64,000 nt of DNA from Phycisphaerae bacterium (GTDB lineage Bacteria > Planctomycetota > Phycisphaerae > Phycisphaerales > SM1A02), in assembly GCA_002717655.1 (NCBI GenBank), contig PBAY01000036.1, forward strand, positions 1 to 64,000, written 5' to 3'. Positions 45,669 to 54,996 of this stretch are shown here, piece after piece; the stretch's first letter is position 1; every line of letters starts with the position of its first letter. Below the pieces are notes generated by a model that saw nothing but the letters and a program-made list of their open reading frames with translations, was not told where the DNA came from and made no database searches. The position numbers and the translations under genes are program-made.

Positions 45669-46901
45669 TTACCCGTGCTTCTTCTTCAACTCGGCAAGCG
45701 CTGCGATCAATCGGTCGAGATGCTCCTGCTCATGCGCTGCTGAGATCTGGACACGAAGTCGAGCGGTTCCTTCCGGAACAACCGGGAACCCGAAGCCGAT
45801 CACGAAGACACCCATGTCCAGCAGCTCATTGCTCATGGCAATCGCCTTGGCGGTATCACCCACGATGATCGGGCAGATGGCCGTCGGGCTCTCGATCACT
45901 TCGAACCCGATTTCCCGAATACCCTTTCGGGCATAGGCGACATTGTCACGAAGCTTCTGAACCAGATCTGGATTCTTATCAAGCAGTTCGATGGCCTTGT
46001 TCGCGGAGCAGGCAACTGTCGTAGGCAAAGCGTTCGAGAACAGGGTTGGCCGCCCACGCTGGATGATCATTTCGATACCGGCCCTGGAGCCCGCGATATA
46101 TCCACCGGCGCCACCACCCAATGCCTTGCCAAGCGTACCGGTGAAGAAATCAACCTGGCTACCTTTCAGGCCAAAGTGCTCGTGGGTACCACGTCCGGTC
46201 TCTCCCATTACACCCGTTCCATGGCTGTCATCGACGACCAGCATGGCGCCATATTCATCACAGATCGCACGCAATTCATCAAGCTTGCCCAGATCGCCTT
46301 CCATGGAGAAGACACCATCCGTCACGACCCATGGGATTCCGGTCATGTCGGGATTGGAACGAGCGGCTTCAAGGACCTCGCGAAGATGACCCATGTCACT
46401 GTGTCGGTATACCGACTTGAGCAGCCCCTTCTTGATCACCGCAGCCAGTCGCATGCCGTCGATGATGCAGGCATGATTGAGCTCATCACTGATGATGATG
46501 TCACCAGGCTCGCAGAGTGTCCCGAAGATCGCCTCACTGGCGGTCCAGCAGGACACGAAGGTGTAGGAAGCTTCGACCCCCAGAAAGTCCGCAATGGTTG
46601 ACTCGAGCCTGTCATGCGCCTCGAAGGTGCCACAGATGAAACGAACGGATGCAGTACCGGCACCGAACTGCTCAAGCCCCTTGAGCCCCGCTTCAACAAC
46701 CTCTGGATGATTGGCCAGACCGAGATAGTTGTTGGAACAGAAGCAGTCGACTGTGCCTCGACCTCGAATCTCAATGGAGGGACCCATGGGCCCATCAATG
46801 GTCTGCAGGTGCTTCAACTGCCCACCTGACTCAAGACCTTCCAGCACACTGGCTGTTCGATTGGCAAAGGCGATTGAACCGGATTCGTGTGTCGTTGTCA
46901 T
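45669..46901 (-). CDS. kbl: Glycine C-acetyltransferase (2-amino-3-ketobutyrate CoA ligase)
   Basis: Splits 2-amino-3-oxobutyrate with CoA into glycine and acetyl-CoA, the second step of threonine breakdown. The 410-residue alpha-oxoamine synthase shows CFCSNNYLGLANHPEV, GTASVRFICGTFEAHDRLE, DELNHACIIDGMRL, VVTDGVFSMEGDLGKLDEL, VDDSHGTGVMG and the PLP lysine Lys259 in TGTLGKALGGGAGGY. The SVRFICGT stretch is typical of Kbl and its close relatives. The start overlaps the stop of the upstream threonine-dehydrogenase-like gene by 4 bases, which supports the pathway. Confidence 0.95.
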   Translation of the reverse strand: MTTTHESGSIAFANRTASVLEGLESGGQLKHLQTIDGPMGPSIEIRGRGTVDCFCSNNYLGLANHPEVVEAGLKGLEQFGAGTASVRFICGTFEAHDRLESTIADFLGVEASYTFVSCWTASEAIFGTLCEPGDIIISDELNHACIIDGMRLAAVIKKGLLKSVYRHSDMGHLREVLEAARSNPDMTGIPWVVTDGVFSMEGDLGKLDELRAICDEYGAMLVVDDSHGTGVMGETGRGTHEHFGLKGSQVDFFTGTLGKALGGGAGGYIAGSRAGIEMIIQRGRPTLFSNALPTTVACSANKAIELLDKNPDLVQKLRDNVAYARKGIREIGFEVIESPTAICPIIVGDTAKAIAMSNELLDMGVFVIGFGFPVVPEGTARLRVQISAAHEQEHLDRLIAALAELKKKHG

Positions 46902-47962
46902 GAGGTCTCCTGACTCACCGCTTCATAGTGCTTGCGAATGGCAGGAACAATGTAATGCTCCAATGCCTCTTCCATTCCCCACTTCGGAGCAAACCCCCAG
47001 TCCTCCCGGGCTCTGGAACAGTCGACATCAGCCGGCCATGAATCAACCAGATTCTGACGCCCCTGATCCGGCTCGAAGGTGATCTCCGCATCAGGGAAGT
47101 GCTGGCGGATGGCTTCAGCAAATTCACCCGCAGATGCTGCGAATGACCCGATGTTGTAGACCGAGCTGGGAGGAGAATCGATTGATGACATCTTCATCAG
47201 CGCATCAACACATTCCGGCATGGTCATCCAGGGAATGACCGTGTCTTCCCTGACGAAGCAGGCATAGGGCTCACCCTGTGCTGCCGCATGAAGCATTTCA
47301 GGAACATAATCACTGGTGCCGCCTGATGGCCTGGTATCTGCAGCGATGACGCCGGGCAAGCGAAGACATCTGAAATCAACCAGACACTCAGGACGACTCT
47401 TCGAGACCTGCCTGTAGTACCTGCCGTAGTAACGGCCAAGGGATTCGCAATAGAGCTTGTTGGCGCCATACATGGTGATTGGCGAAAGATGTTCTCCCTC
47501 GACAAGTGCCCCCGCCGCCATCTTCTCTTCGACGGACCCGATGCCATAGACCGCAATCGTGCTCGGAAAGATGAATTTGACGCGTTGGCCCCAGGACTCG
47601 CTCAGACGAGCCGACAGTCGCAGGAGGTGATAGGTCCCCTGAACGTTCACATCATGTGCGGTTTCAGGGACATGCTCGGCTCTTGAGCTGAGCAATGCTG
47701 CCAGGTGATAGATCTCATTGGTCTCATGCATGGTCATGACATGCTCGAGAAAGTTCTTGTCACAGACATCACCCAGATGCACCTCATCACACATGGATCG
47801 TGTTTCCTCAGGAACATCACGAAGGTCCATGGCGACGATGGAAACATCGTCGTGACGCAGGAGAGAAATCAGTCCATGGCCGATTTCGCCGGCCGCACCG
47901 GTGACGAGAATCGATCTCCGAGGGGAGTTGGGAGGGGTCATAATCAGTGGTGGCTCATTCAT
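46898..47962 (-). CDS. SDR-type L-threonine 3-dehydrogenase-like epimerase
   Basis: A 354-residue extended SDR with VTGAAGEIGHGLI at the N-terminus, FIFPSTIAVYG (Ser), and MYGANKLYCESLGRYY holding the Tyr-x3-Lys. It resembles the short-chain L-threonine dehydrogenases (the UDP-galactose-epimerase-like group) by LRLPGVIAADTRPSGGTSDYVPEM and PWMTMPECVDALM. It would oxidise threonine at C3 to 2-amino-3-oxobutyrate with NAD+. Coupling to kbl through a 4-base overlap strongly supports this over a sugar epimerase role. The start could be 47962 or the internal ATG at 47941. Confidence 0.88.
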   Translation of the reverse strand: MNEPPLIMTPPNSPRRSILVTGAAGEIGHGLISLLRHDDVSIVAMDLRDVPEETRSMCDEVHLGDVCDKNFLEHVMTMHETNEIYHLAALLSSRAEHVPETAHDVNVQGTYHLLRLSARLSESWGQRVKFIFPSTIAVYGIGSVEEKMAAGALVEGEHLSPITMYGANKLYCESLGRYYGRYYRQVSKSRPECLVDFRCLRLPGVIAADTRPSGGTSDYVPEMLHAAAQGEPYACFVREDTVIPWMTMPECVDALMKMSSIDSPPSSVYNIGSFAASAGEFAEAIRQHFPDAEITFEPDQGRQNLVDSWPADVDCSRAREDWGFAPKWGMEEALEHYIVPAIRKHYEAVSQETS

Positions 47963-48015
47963 GGGTCAATTTGTCCGGGACAACCTGCCATTGTAGTAGC
48001 TATGCTCATGGATTG

Positions 48016-49056
48016 ATGGCCGACATGACGCTCCAATTCGACGACCTCCTGAGCCGCAGCAGGACCCAATGCCGCGAGGATGCGATCAAGGCAGGCCTGC
48101 GACCTGGCAACGCCGACGACGCCTGGGTCGAGCTTCATCGACACGGTTGCCGTCAGGAAGAATCCGAACGCCCGATCATTCGGACGGAAGAAGAAGGTGA
48201 CACCGTCAAGTTCGCCTTGCGCATGCACGACGGCCATGAGACCGAGTCCGTGATCCTGCCCATGCAGGGCAGCACCGGGAAAAAACGCATTACGCTCTGC
48301 CTGTCATCACAGGTTGGATGCGCACTGGGATGCGCCTTCTGCGAAACCGCAACGATGGGCCTGATACGCAATCTTGAGGTAGCCGAGATCCTGACGCAAT
48401 GGCATGTTGCCAAGCACACGCTGAAGCAGGACATCACCAATATCGTCTTCATGGGGATGGGTGAGCCCATGCAGAATCTTGACGCTGTACTCCAAGCAAT
48501 CGAAGTTCTTGGCGATCGTTCCGGTGCTGAAATCGCCCCTTCACGAATTTCGGTTTCGACTGCGGGCCGAGTCAAGGGGATCGATCGATACCGCGAGTTC
48601 ATGAACCGCGATGGGTGGAGACAGGTTCGGCTTGCCGTGTCGGTCAATGCACCGAATGAAGAAATTCGCAAGGAACTCATGCCGATCACCCGAGCGGAAA
48701 GCATGGAGAGCGTGCGCAACGCCATGCAGCGATGGCTTGATGATGGAGGCCAGAAGATTCTGGTTGAATACGTCTTGATTCCCGGCATGAATGATCACCC
48801 CGATCATCCGCAGCAACTGGCCGACTGGATTCAGGACATGAACTGCCGGGTCAACGTGATCCCGTACAACCCTCGTCGTGATTCACCCTGGCCTGCTCCA
48901 ACCGAGGAATCAATCGATCTCTTCATTGCCGATCTGCTCTCCGCCGGATGCCAGGTCAATCGCCGCAGAACCATGGGCCGCGATGTCATGGCGGCCTGTG
49001 GCCAATTGGGAAATCCGGAAATCAAACGTCGAGTCCCTCTGCGAATCCCACGCTGA
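48016..49056 (+). CDS. rlmN: 23S rRNA (adenine-2503-C2)-methyltransferase RlmN
   Basis: A radical-SAM methyltransferase that modifies A2503 of 23S rRNA and A37 of some tRNAs. The iron-sulfur cluster motif is CALGCAFCETATMGL, with GLIRNLEVAEILTQ just after. Other RlmN stretches are NIVFMGMGEPMQNLDAVLQAI, RISVSTAGRVKGIDRY, LAVSVNAPNEEIRKELMPI and the C-terminal NRRRTMGRDVMAACGQL with the catalytic Cys. With the ATG at 48016 the protein has 346 residues, near the family norm. It diverges from the tdh-like gene (about 54 bases between starts). Confidence 0.95.
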   Translation: MADMTLQFDDLLSRSRTQCREDAIKAGLRPGNADDAWVELHRHGCRQEESERPIIRTEEEGDTVKFALRMHDGHETESVILPMQGSTGKKRITLCLSSQVGCALGCAFCETATMGLIRNLEVAEILTQWHVAKHTLKQDITNIVFMGMGEPMQNLDAVLQAIEVLGDRSGAEIAPSRISVSTAGRVKGIDRYREFMNRDGWRQVRLAVSVNAPNEEIRKELMPITRAESMESVRNAMQRWLDDGGQKILVEYVLIPGMNDHPDHPQQLADWIQDMNCRVNVIPYNPRRDSPWPAPTEESIDLFIADLLSAGCQVNRRRTMGRDVMAACGQLGNPEIKRRVPLRIPR

Positions 49057-49065
49057 ACCCGGACT

Positions 49066-50568
49066 TCAACGGCCGCCCCGGCCCCCACGGCCACCGCGAC
49101 CCCCGCCTCGGTCACCCCCTCGGCCACCTGAACCACCACGACGGCCACCGGCTCCGTCTCGAGCAGGTGACGATCTGACCATCGAGAGCTTGTCGTATCG
49201 AGTCTGACCGATGATGCCCAGCAGACGCTCGAGCATGCCTGCCTCCCATTTCTGCAGCGATTCACGGCTGCTATTGGAGGTCTCTCTCCATTGCCTGGCC
49301 ATCGTCTCCTCTTCGGAGAAGATCTGCTGTGCGGTTCTGAGTCGGGTATTCAGCAGTCGATTGGCTTCCTGATTCTTCCATTCGGACTGTGTTCGCATCG
49401 CAAAGTCCGACATCCAGCCTGCAGCCTCACTTCGCAAATCTGAAACAGCCGACTTCATGTCTTCCTCCATTGGAACTCGACTGGACATGGCTTCATCGCA
49501 TGAGCGAAGGACTCGGCCGCGTGCGTAGATGGTTGGATAGACCTGCTTGTACAGGTCTTCCTGAAAGGACTGCCCCTCATCACCGCCAATGGCGTCTGCG
49601 ATCTGGATGATGTAATCCAAATTCACATCACGCACCATTTCCCTCGCTGCCAATTCGGCCTGTGATGCGGCAATCCAGGCGGAGACGGAACGACTGCTGC
49701 CAGCCGTCACATACTGTTGGAGGATTGAATTGAACTGCTGCGCACGATCACGAAGCGTGTTGCCCGCAGCTTCCTTCCACTGATCCAGGACTGGCTGAAC
49801 ACGTGCCCTGGTCTCATCGTCCATCACACGAGATCGAAGCATGCCCGCCAGATCAATGGTCTCGCCCCCCAGTTCTCCACGAGTGATATCTCGCGAGAGC
49901 AGGATCTGGCCCATGACCTCCGGCAACCTCATCCGCTGCTCAGGCTCCAGGAACGCACCCAGCCCTGCTTCGAATGCCTCTTGCAGCAGTTGCCTTTCGG
50001 CAACCCATGATTGCAGCGCTTCGGTGTACTCCGAGAAATATCGACTCCAATCGATGGCCTCCGCACGGGCTGTTTCCAGCGCAAGAATCTCGTCCTGCAG
50101 CTCCTTCATGTCCTCATTCATCATGGTCCGCATGGCGGCCGGGTCATCTCTGAATTCACCCGCACGCCGTCGCTTGTCATAACTGGTCCGGATATCTCTC
50201 AACTTCTTACGGATGACCTCTTCACGCTGCTCGATCTCCTCGGCTTCAGGAGTCATCGGGCTCAGTTCAGAAATTCTGGACTGATAAGCAGTGGAGGCCT
50301 CCCGGAAATCATCCTGATAGGAGGAGAGCAGCATCTCCACCACAATCAGATTGTCCTCACTGATCTGAAGCGCTTCTGCAAGCCTGTTCAAATCCGACAC
50401 TTGCCACAAGGGCCTCAGCTGCCCCAGATCAGGCATGCGGATGTCCTGAATTCTTGATGGGCTTGAGCCGGACGGACGTCGATCGCGAGGAGACGTCTGA
50501 CCTGTTGCCAGTTCAGGAATCACAAATACAAACGCCAGCAGAACGATCAAGGACCAACGCGAAGACAT
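49066..50568 (-). CDS. Secreted alpha-helical protein with Arg-Gly-Gly-rich tail (family A)
   Basis: A 500-residue exported protein. The ATG at 50568 has GGAGGGGAG about 7 bases ahead and opens a signal peptide (WSLIVLLAFVFVIPELATGQ). The body is helical and charged: LAEALQISEDNLIVVEMLLSSYQDDF, ILALETARAEAIDWSRYFSEY, AFLEPEQRMRLPEVMGQILL, GETIDLAGMLRSRV and VLDQWKEAAGNTLRDRAQQF. These segments match those in the genes at 50631 and 33427. The last 28 or so residues are almost only Arg and Gly (GGRRGG, GGRGGDRGGG), encoded by GC-rich repeats at 49069-49150. The gene lies 62 bases downstream of the related gene, in the same direction. No function is known. Confidence 0.6.
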   Translation of the reverse strand: MSSRWSLIVLLAFVFVIPELATGQTSPRDRRPSGSSPSRIQDIRMPDLGQLRPLWQVSDLNRLAEALQISEDNLIVVEMLLSSYQDDFREASTAYQSRISELSPMTPEAEEIEQREEVIRKKLRDIRTSYDKRRRAGEFRDDPAAMRTMMNEDMKELQDEILALETARAEAIDWSRYFSEYTEALQSWVAERQLLQEAFEAGLGAFLEPEQRMRLPEVMGQILLSRDITRGELGGETIDLAGMLRSRVMDDETRARVQPVLDQWKEAAGNTLRDRAQQFNSILQQYVTAGSSRSVSAWIAASQAELAAREMVRDVNLDYIIQIADAIGGDEGQSFQEDLYKQVYPTIYARGRVLRSCDEAMSSRVPMEEDMKSAVSDLRSEAAGWMSDFAMRTQSEWKNQEANRLLNTRLRTAQQIFSEEETMARQWRETSNSSRESLQKWEAGMLERLLGIIGQTRYDKLSMVRSSPARDGAGGRRGGSGGRGGDRGGGRGGRGGRGGR

Positions 50569-50630
50569 GAGAGAACTCCCCTCCAAACGGACAACGGACT
50601 TGAACTCAATTCAATACCAAAACCATTCAA

Positions 50631-52079
50631 CTACTGACCACGTCTCATCAGTTCGTCCCAATACACAACATTCATGTTTCTTGATGCCGAAGCAGGAACG
50701 GGGCCACGCCTTGGATCACCACTGCGTGGAGTACGCAGACGGCCAGGCACCTGCCCATAGATCTGATCCGAAACCAACTGCTGGATCTGCTGGTTGTAAT
50801 CAAGGTCGATCTGAAGACCTGCCTGAAGATGATCTCTCCATCCAATCAGACTCTGGGGCGTCATGTTCAATCCGTTCAGCCAGGTGGGATACACCAGCAT
50901 CACGATGTTCGACTCCAGTTCATAGCGAAGTCGATCCTGCTCCTGCTCTGGTCGCAATTCAATCGCGACCAGACGCCAGATGTCTTTTTCCGACTTGTAG
51001 TTCTCCTGAATCTGATTCAGTGCCTCGACGACCTCAGAATCAAACTCCATGTTCTTCAGCAGATACCCGATCGTCATGGTCGGAGGGTCACCTCGATGGA
51101 GATCCGGAAAGATCTCCTTCAGGGCATACGCCCGAAACCTGTCACGCTCGACGCCTTCAGGTATAGCTTCACAGATGAGATTCAACCACTGCAGGTTGTA
51201 GTCAACCAGATCGCCACGAGCTCGCAACTGACGGTCGATCAGGGAAAGCACCGTACGCATGTCGGTGCGGTCTCTGGAATCAAGAAGATCGGGAGTGGTC
51301 GTTGCCAGGATCTCATCCCGATTTCGAAGAAGTTCGTCATAGCCCATGGCATATTCAAGCCGCTTGTTGCGAAGACGCTTGAAAAGATCCGAATCCGCAC
51401 CAAAGTGATTTGAAAGCAGAAGATCAAGATCAGTCTCTTCACCCCGGAACTGTTCCCGCCATGCCGAATTCAATCTGCGTATGGCACGATCGACCGCCTC
51501 CCAATGCGAAGATCCCACACCTTTGATCAATGAGAATTCAGCCAACAACTCTGCCTCAAGCTGCTGACGCCGCACACCCCAACCCTTGAGAAGCGAGGTT
51601 CGCTCCGTCGTGGGGAGGACCCCTACATTGGAAAGCTCCAACTCACGCCGAATAATCTTGTTGATGCGTTCACGACGTTCCCTGCTATTCGTCGATGTCG
51701 TGCCCAGCTTGGTTGGATCCGCCTTTATTTTCATGGCATCTCTGGCGTCTCTGCGGATCTGATTACGATCATTCAGGTCAGGCATCTGCTCCTGATCGCC
51801 CCCGCCTGCTTCTCGCAACGCCGCCTGAACCTGCTCAGATTCGGCCTGAAACTGTTCGACATATCGATCAATCAGAATCTCAACAAGAACCCGTTCATCA
51901 TCGGCCAGCCCGAGCTCCTCAGCGATCGCCGCAGCATCTCTCTGAAGATACGAGGGATAGAAAAGACCTCGCTCCATATCTCCGAAATAGGGACCACCAA
52001 CCTGAGCAGATGCTTGAGCCGTACCAAGGAAGGCAAGCAAGGCCGCTACCATTCGCAACCATTGAATTCCGGGCTTCAT
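50631..52079 (-). CDS. Secreted alpha-helical protein (family A)
   Basis: A 482-residue exported protein with a signal peptide (IQWLRMVAALLAFLGTAQASA), started at the ATG at 52079 with GAGGAAAG about 8 bases ahead. The helical body shows AIAEELGLADDERVLVEILID, then SLIKGVGSSHWEAVDRAIRRL, GEETDLDLLLSNHFGADSDL and KRLEYAMGYDELLRNRDEIL. The last two align with GETIDLAGMLRSRVMDDETR and the following helix of the gene at 49066, so the tandem genes look like diverged duplicates. It diverges from the YpdA-like gene. No function is known. Confidence 0.6.
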   Translation of the reverse strand: MKPGIQWLRMVAALLAFLGTAQASAQVGGPYFGDMERGLFYPSYLQRDAAAIAEELGLADDERVLVEILIDRYVEQFQAESEQVQAALREAGGGDQEQMPDLNDRNQIRRDARDAMKIKADPTKLGTTSTNSRERRERINKIIRRELELSNVGVLPTTERTSLLKGWGVRRQQLEAELLAEFSLIKGVGSSHWEAVDRAIRRLNSAWREQFRGEETDLDLLLSNHFGADSDLFKRLRNKRLEYAMGYDELLRNRDEILATTTPDLLDSRDRTDMRTVLSLIDRQLRARGDLVDYNLQWLNLICEAIPEGVERDRFRAYALKEIFPDLHRGDPPTMTIGYLLKNMEFDSEVVEALNQIQENYKSEKDIWRLVAIELRPEQEQDRLRYELESNIVMLVYPTWLNGLNMTPQSLIGWRDHLQAGLQIDLDYNQQIQQLVSDQIYGQVPGRLRTPRSGDPRRGPVPASASRNMNVVYWDELMRRGQ

Positions 52080-52235
52080 GTTCAATCTTTCCTCTGCAAT
52101 GAAACTACTTTCCATCCAACCTCAGACCACGACTGTGATACAACCCTATTGTGTACAGCCTGCAGGAGCAGATCCTCTTCAGGCTGCATGAAGAACTCGT
52201 CCCCAGCCACCTGCATAGTCTATGCCACCCAAATC

Positions 52236-53261
52236 ATGCCAGCGAAACATGTCCTGATCATTGGTGCAGGCCCCATTGGCCTTGAAACCGCTGCCACTCT
52301 CCAGGAGGCAGGGCTCTCTGTCACATGCGTAGACGAGGGGCCCATTGGCGGAACAATCTACTCCTTGTTTCCGCCAATGACTCGCTTTTTCAGTTCTCCA
52401 GAGCGGCTCGCGATCGCCGGCATCGACCTGCAGGTTGCTGCCCAGGAAAAAGCCACCCGTGAGGAATATCTGGCCTATCTGCGAAGTGTCGTCCATACGC
52501 GAGCGTTGCCCGTGAAGACCTATGAAAAGGTCACCGAGGCCAACCACGATGGCCGGTCCTGGCATGTGACAACACGCGGCCGAGGCGGACAGCTGTCCAT
52601 CCATGAGGCAAGTCATGTCGTCCTCGCCTTTGGAGGAACCCACCAAAGTCGGCGGCTTGGCATCCCCGGTGAAGACCTTCCACATGTCGATCGTCACCTC
52701 GGCGATCCTCATCGTTTCTTCGGCCGCAAGGTCACGATCGTCGGCGGCAAGAACAGTGCTGCTGAAGCCGCCTTGAGATGCTGGCGAGTGGGCGCAGAGG
52801 TAACCATCATCCATCGCGGCGATGGCCTTCATGAACGTGTGAAATACTGGATCAGGCCAGAATTGCAGTCTCTGATCGACGAAGGTCGGGTCAAGGCATG
52901 CTTCAATTCAACGGTTACATCGATTGAGCCTGATTCCATTCAGGTGAAGACCAATGGTCTTGAACAGACCATCGAATGCCAGGACGTCTTGGTCATGATT
53001 GGCTATCAGCAGGACCCAACCCTGCTGAAGATGTTTGGCGTTGACTATGACGGACCGCAGTCAGCCCCTGTGCACGACCCCGTGACGATGCAGACCAATT
53101 CCAACGCGGTCTATGTCGCAGGCACTGCCATCGCTGGAACACAACAGAGATTCCGGACCTACATTGAGAATTGCCATGTCCATGGTGGCCGTATTGCCGC
53201 AGCCATTCTTGGCAACCCCCCTCCTCCGGAAGTTCCAGCAAGGGTTCTTCCCGAATCCTGA
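52236..53261 (+). CDS. YpdA-like pyridine-nucleotide-disulfide oxidoreductase
   Basis: A 341-residue FAD-dependent oxidoreductase. An FAD-binding Rossmann motif is HVLIIGAGPIGLETAATL, and an NADPH-binding one is VTIVGGKNSAAEAALRC. GGTIYSLFPPMTRFFSSPERL is typical of the YpdA (bacillithiol-disulfide reductase, Bdr) family. No CxxC active-site pair is present, as in YpdA and unlike thioredoxin reductases. The start is the ATG at 52236. It probably reduces a low-molecular-weight disulfide. Whether the organism makes bacillithiol is not shown here. The gene ends 1 base from the convergent yraN. Confidence 0.8.
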   Translation: MPAKHVLIIGAGPIGLETAATLQEAGLSVTCVDEGPIGGTIYSLFPPMTRFFSSPERLAIAGIDLQVAAQEKATREEYLAYLRSVVHTRALPVKTYEKVTEANHDGRSWHVTTRGRGGQLSIHEASHVVLAFGGTHQSRRLGIPGEDLPHVDRHLGDPHRFFGRKVTIVGGKNSAAEAALRCWRVGAEVTIIHRGDGLHERVKYWIRPELQSLIDEGRVKACFNSTVTSIEPDSIQVKTNGLEQTIECQDVLVMIGYQQDPTLLKMFGVDYDGPQSAPVHDPVTMQTNSNAVYVAGTAIAGTQQRFRTYIENCHVHGGRIAAAILGNPPPPEVPARVLPES

Positions 53262-53262
53262 T

Positions 53263-53631
53263 TCAACCACGCGCTTCAAGTATGGAGGGCCAATGCTGAA
53301 TTCGAGCGATGAACAACCGATCAAAATGAACCGTCATGAGATCGATGCGCACGAAGTGTCTGGGATACCGTGCGGCAATCTGACGAGCCGAACGCCGAAG
53401 GCACCGCTGTTTGGCACCATCGATCCGTCTGAAGAGATCTCCCTCACGGGTTGCCGTTGACTTGACTTCAATACATGCCAGGATTCGACCGTCAGGAGAT
53501 TCCGCAATGATGTCGATCTCATCGTGTCCAATTCTTGGATTTCTACTGAGCAGATTCCAGCCTCGACGACGAAGCCATCGACAAGCCTGGCGCTCACCAC
53601 GATCGCCTAGATCACCAGATCTGAAGAACAT
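53263..53631 (-). CDS. yraN: YraN-family (UPF0102) putative endonuclease
   Basis: A 122-residue member of UPF0102, a restriction-endonuclease-like fold family usually near ribosome or envelope genes. The core GDLGDRGERQACRWLRRRGW, NPRIGHDEIDIIAESPDG and ILACIEVKSTATREG includes the acidic/Lys triad (Glu-Asp, Glu-x-Lys) of that fold. The C-terminal VRIDLMTVHF is also typical. The biological role is not settled; it has been linked to DNA repair and natural transformation. It follows the SurA-like gene on the same strand by 27 bases. Confidence 0.9.
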   Translation of the reverse strand: MFFRSGDLGDRGERQACRWLRRRGWNLLSRNPRIGHDEIDIIAESPDGRILACIEVKSTATREGDLFRRIDGAKQRCLRRSARQIAARYPRHFVRIDLMTVHFDRLFIARIQHWPSILEARG

Positions 53632-53658
53632 GAAAAACAGCGTCCCCGGCAGCCAGAA

Positions 53659-54909
53659 TCAACGACCTTCTGGATACCTTGAGAATGCAATGCCGATCAC
53701 ACGCATCTGCATGTCCTCGATATTGTCGTAGATACCCTTCTTGAGAAGCCCTTCGATGTACTGCTGTCGTGCACGCATCATCCGCTTACCAAGAATCTCG
53801 GACTGCAAGGCGCTCTGCACTTCTGGATCGTACAGGTCATAGTGCTGGGGACGAGTGATCTCGATCACACTGACCCAGATCGTGTACGCATTGCGCACAA
53901 AGGACTTCGAGGTCTCACCGGGACCAAGCCCCTTGAGATGTTCCTTGTAGAAGTCAGCCACTTCGATATCAGTGACTCCACCCTTTCCCATCTTGAAGGT
54001 ATCCCAGACTCCACCGTCTGACACACCGGCCCAGGTTGCCACGGTTTCAAACGTGTCACCAGCAGCCAGCATTGCCTGCACGGTCTTGATCTTGTCTTCA
54101 TTCCCCTCCGTACGAATACGGATGCGTCCGAGCATCACGGAAGGATCAGGCTGATACTGTGCCTTTCGAGCATTGTAGAGACGCTCCACATCCTTCCAGG
54201 ACATCATCACATTCGGCTGAATCTTTTCCTGCATCAAGGAGCGAATGAGCAACTGGTCTTCCTGCAACTGCAGATATTCATCCCAGGTCAGCCCCTCTTC
54301 CTGCATGATCTGTCGCTCGGCTTCTCCCCTGACACCCCCTCGTTCACCAACGAGCTCCTCACGCAGATTCTGCATGAACGCCATCAAGCCAGTCTGCTCA
54401 TCAGCACTCAGACCTGCACGCGCTTCGGATAAGTACAGCTCATTCAGAATCAATTCCTGAAGCTGCGATCGAACAAGTCTTACCAGAACCCCCTGAAACT
54501 CCTTCCAGGGGAGCGAGGCATATTCCGCATTCAACTGATCGGCAATTGGTCCCAGCACTTCATCGGCATAGATCGGCCGCCCATTCACCTGACCGATCAG
54601 ACTGTCGACGATCACACACTCACCAGGAGCAATCTCCACATCGAAGAACGTCTCCATGGAGTCATCCATCGGAGTTGGATAATAGATCGGCTCAGCTGGC
54701 CTCAGCCCGGCTGATTCCAAGGCATCCTTGGCCTCGGTCTCGGACAAGGACATGTCTGATTGGAGGGACTGATCCGAAAAGTCCGCAATGGCCAGTCGTG
54801 ACCCTGTCATCTGGGCACTACTGCATGCCGTAAGCAGTGCCACTCCGGCAAGGAGCACCGTATTCACGATGGTTCGGGCCACAATGGGGGTAGTTCGTAA
54901 TTGAATCAC
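53659..54909 (-). CDS. SurA-like periplasmic chaperone/PPIase lipoprotein
   Basis: A 416-residue predicted lipoprotein (TIVNTVLLAGVALLTACSSA, lipobox LTAC). GTG at 54909 is the first possible start. The region VIVDSLIGQVNGRPIYADEVL and the helical part after it resemble the SurA/PrsA N-terminal chaperone domain. The parvulin domain is likely at about 265-350 (SVMLGRIRIRTEGNEDKI, DTFETVATWAG, FYKEHLKGLGPGE). Such proteins help outer-membrane proteins fold. It is the first of two minus-strand genes ahead of yraN and diverges from the DUF1844 gene. Confidence 0.8.
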   Translation of the reverse strand: MIQLRTTPIVARTIVNTVLLAGVALLTACSSAQMTGSRLAIADFSDQSLQSDMSLSETEAKDALESAGLRPAEPIYYPTPMDDSMETFFDVEIAPGECVIVDSLIGQVNGRPIYADEVLGPIADQLNAEYASLPWKEFQGVLVRLVRSQLQELILNELYLSEARAGLSADEQTGLMAFMQNLREELVGERGGVRGEAERQIMQEEGLTWDEYLQLQEDQLLIRSLMQEKIQPNVMMSWKDVERLYNARKAQYQPDPSVMLGRIRIRTEGNEDKIKTVQAMLAAGDTFETVATWAGVSDGGVWDTFKMGKGGVTDIEVADFYKEHLKGLGPGETSKSFVRNAYTIWVSVIEITRPQHYDLYDPEVQSALQSEILGKRMMRARQQYIEGLLKKGIYDNIEDMQMRVIGIAFSRYPEGR

Positions 54910-54996
54910 GATTTCGATTCTACCCTGCCACGGCGAGACACGATGCCAGCGTATACTTACATCTTCGCCCTGCCATTCCGCACAAGGACCCCATTC

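Noticed and set aside
49069-49150. GC-rich repeats that could suggest a CRISPR or tandem-repeat array
   Set aside because: The repeats code in frame for the Arg-Gly-Gly tail of the secreted protein; no spacer structure.
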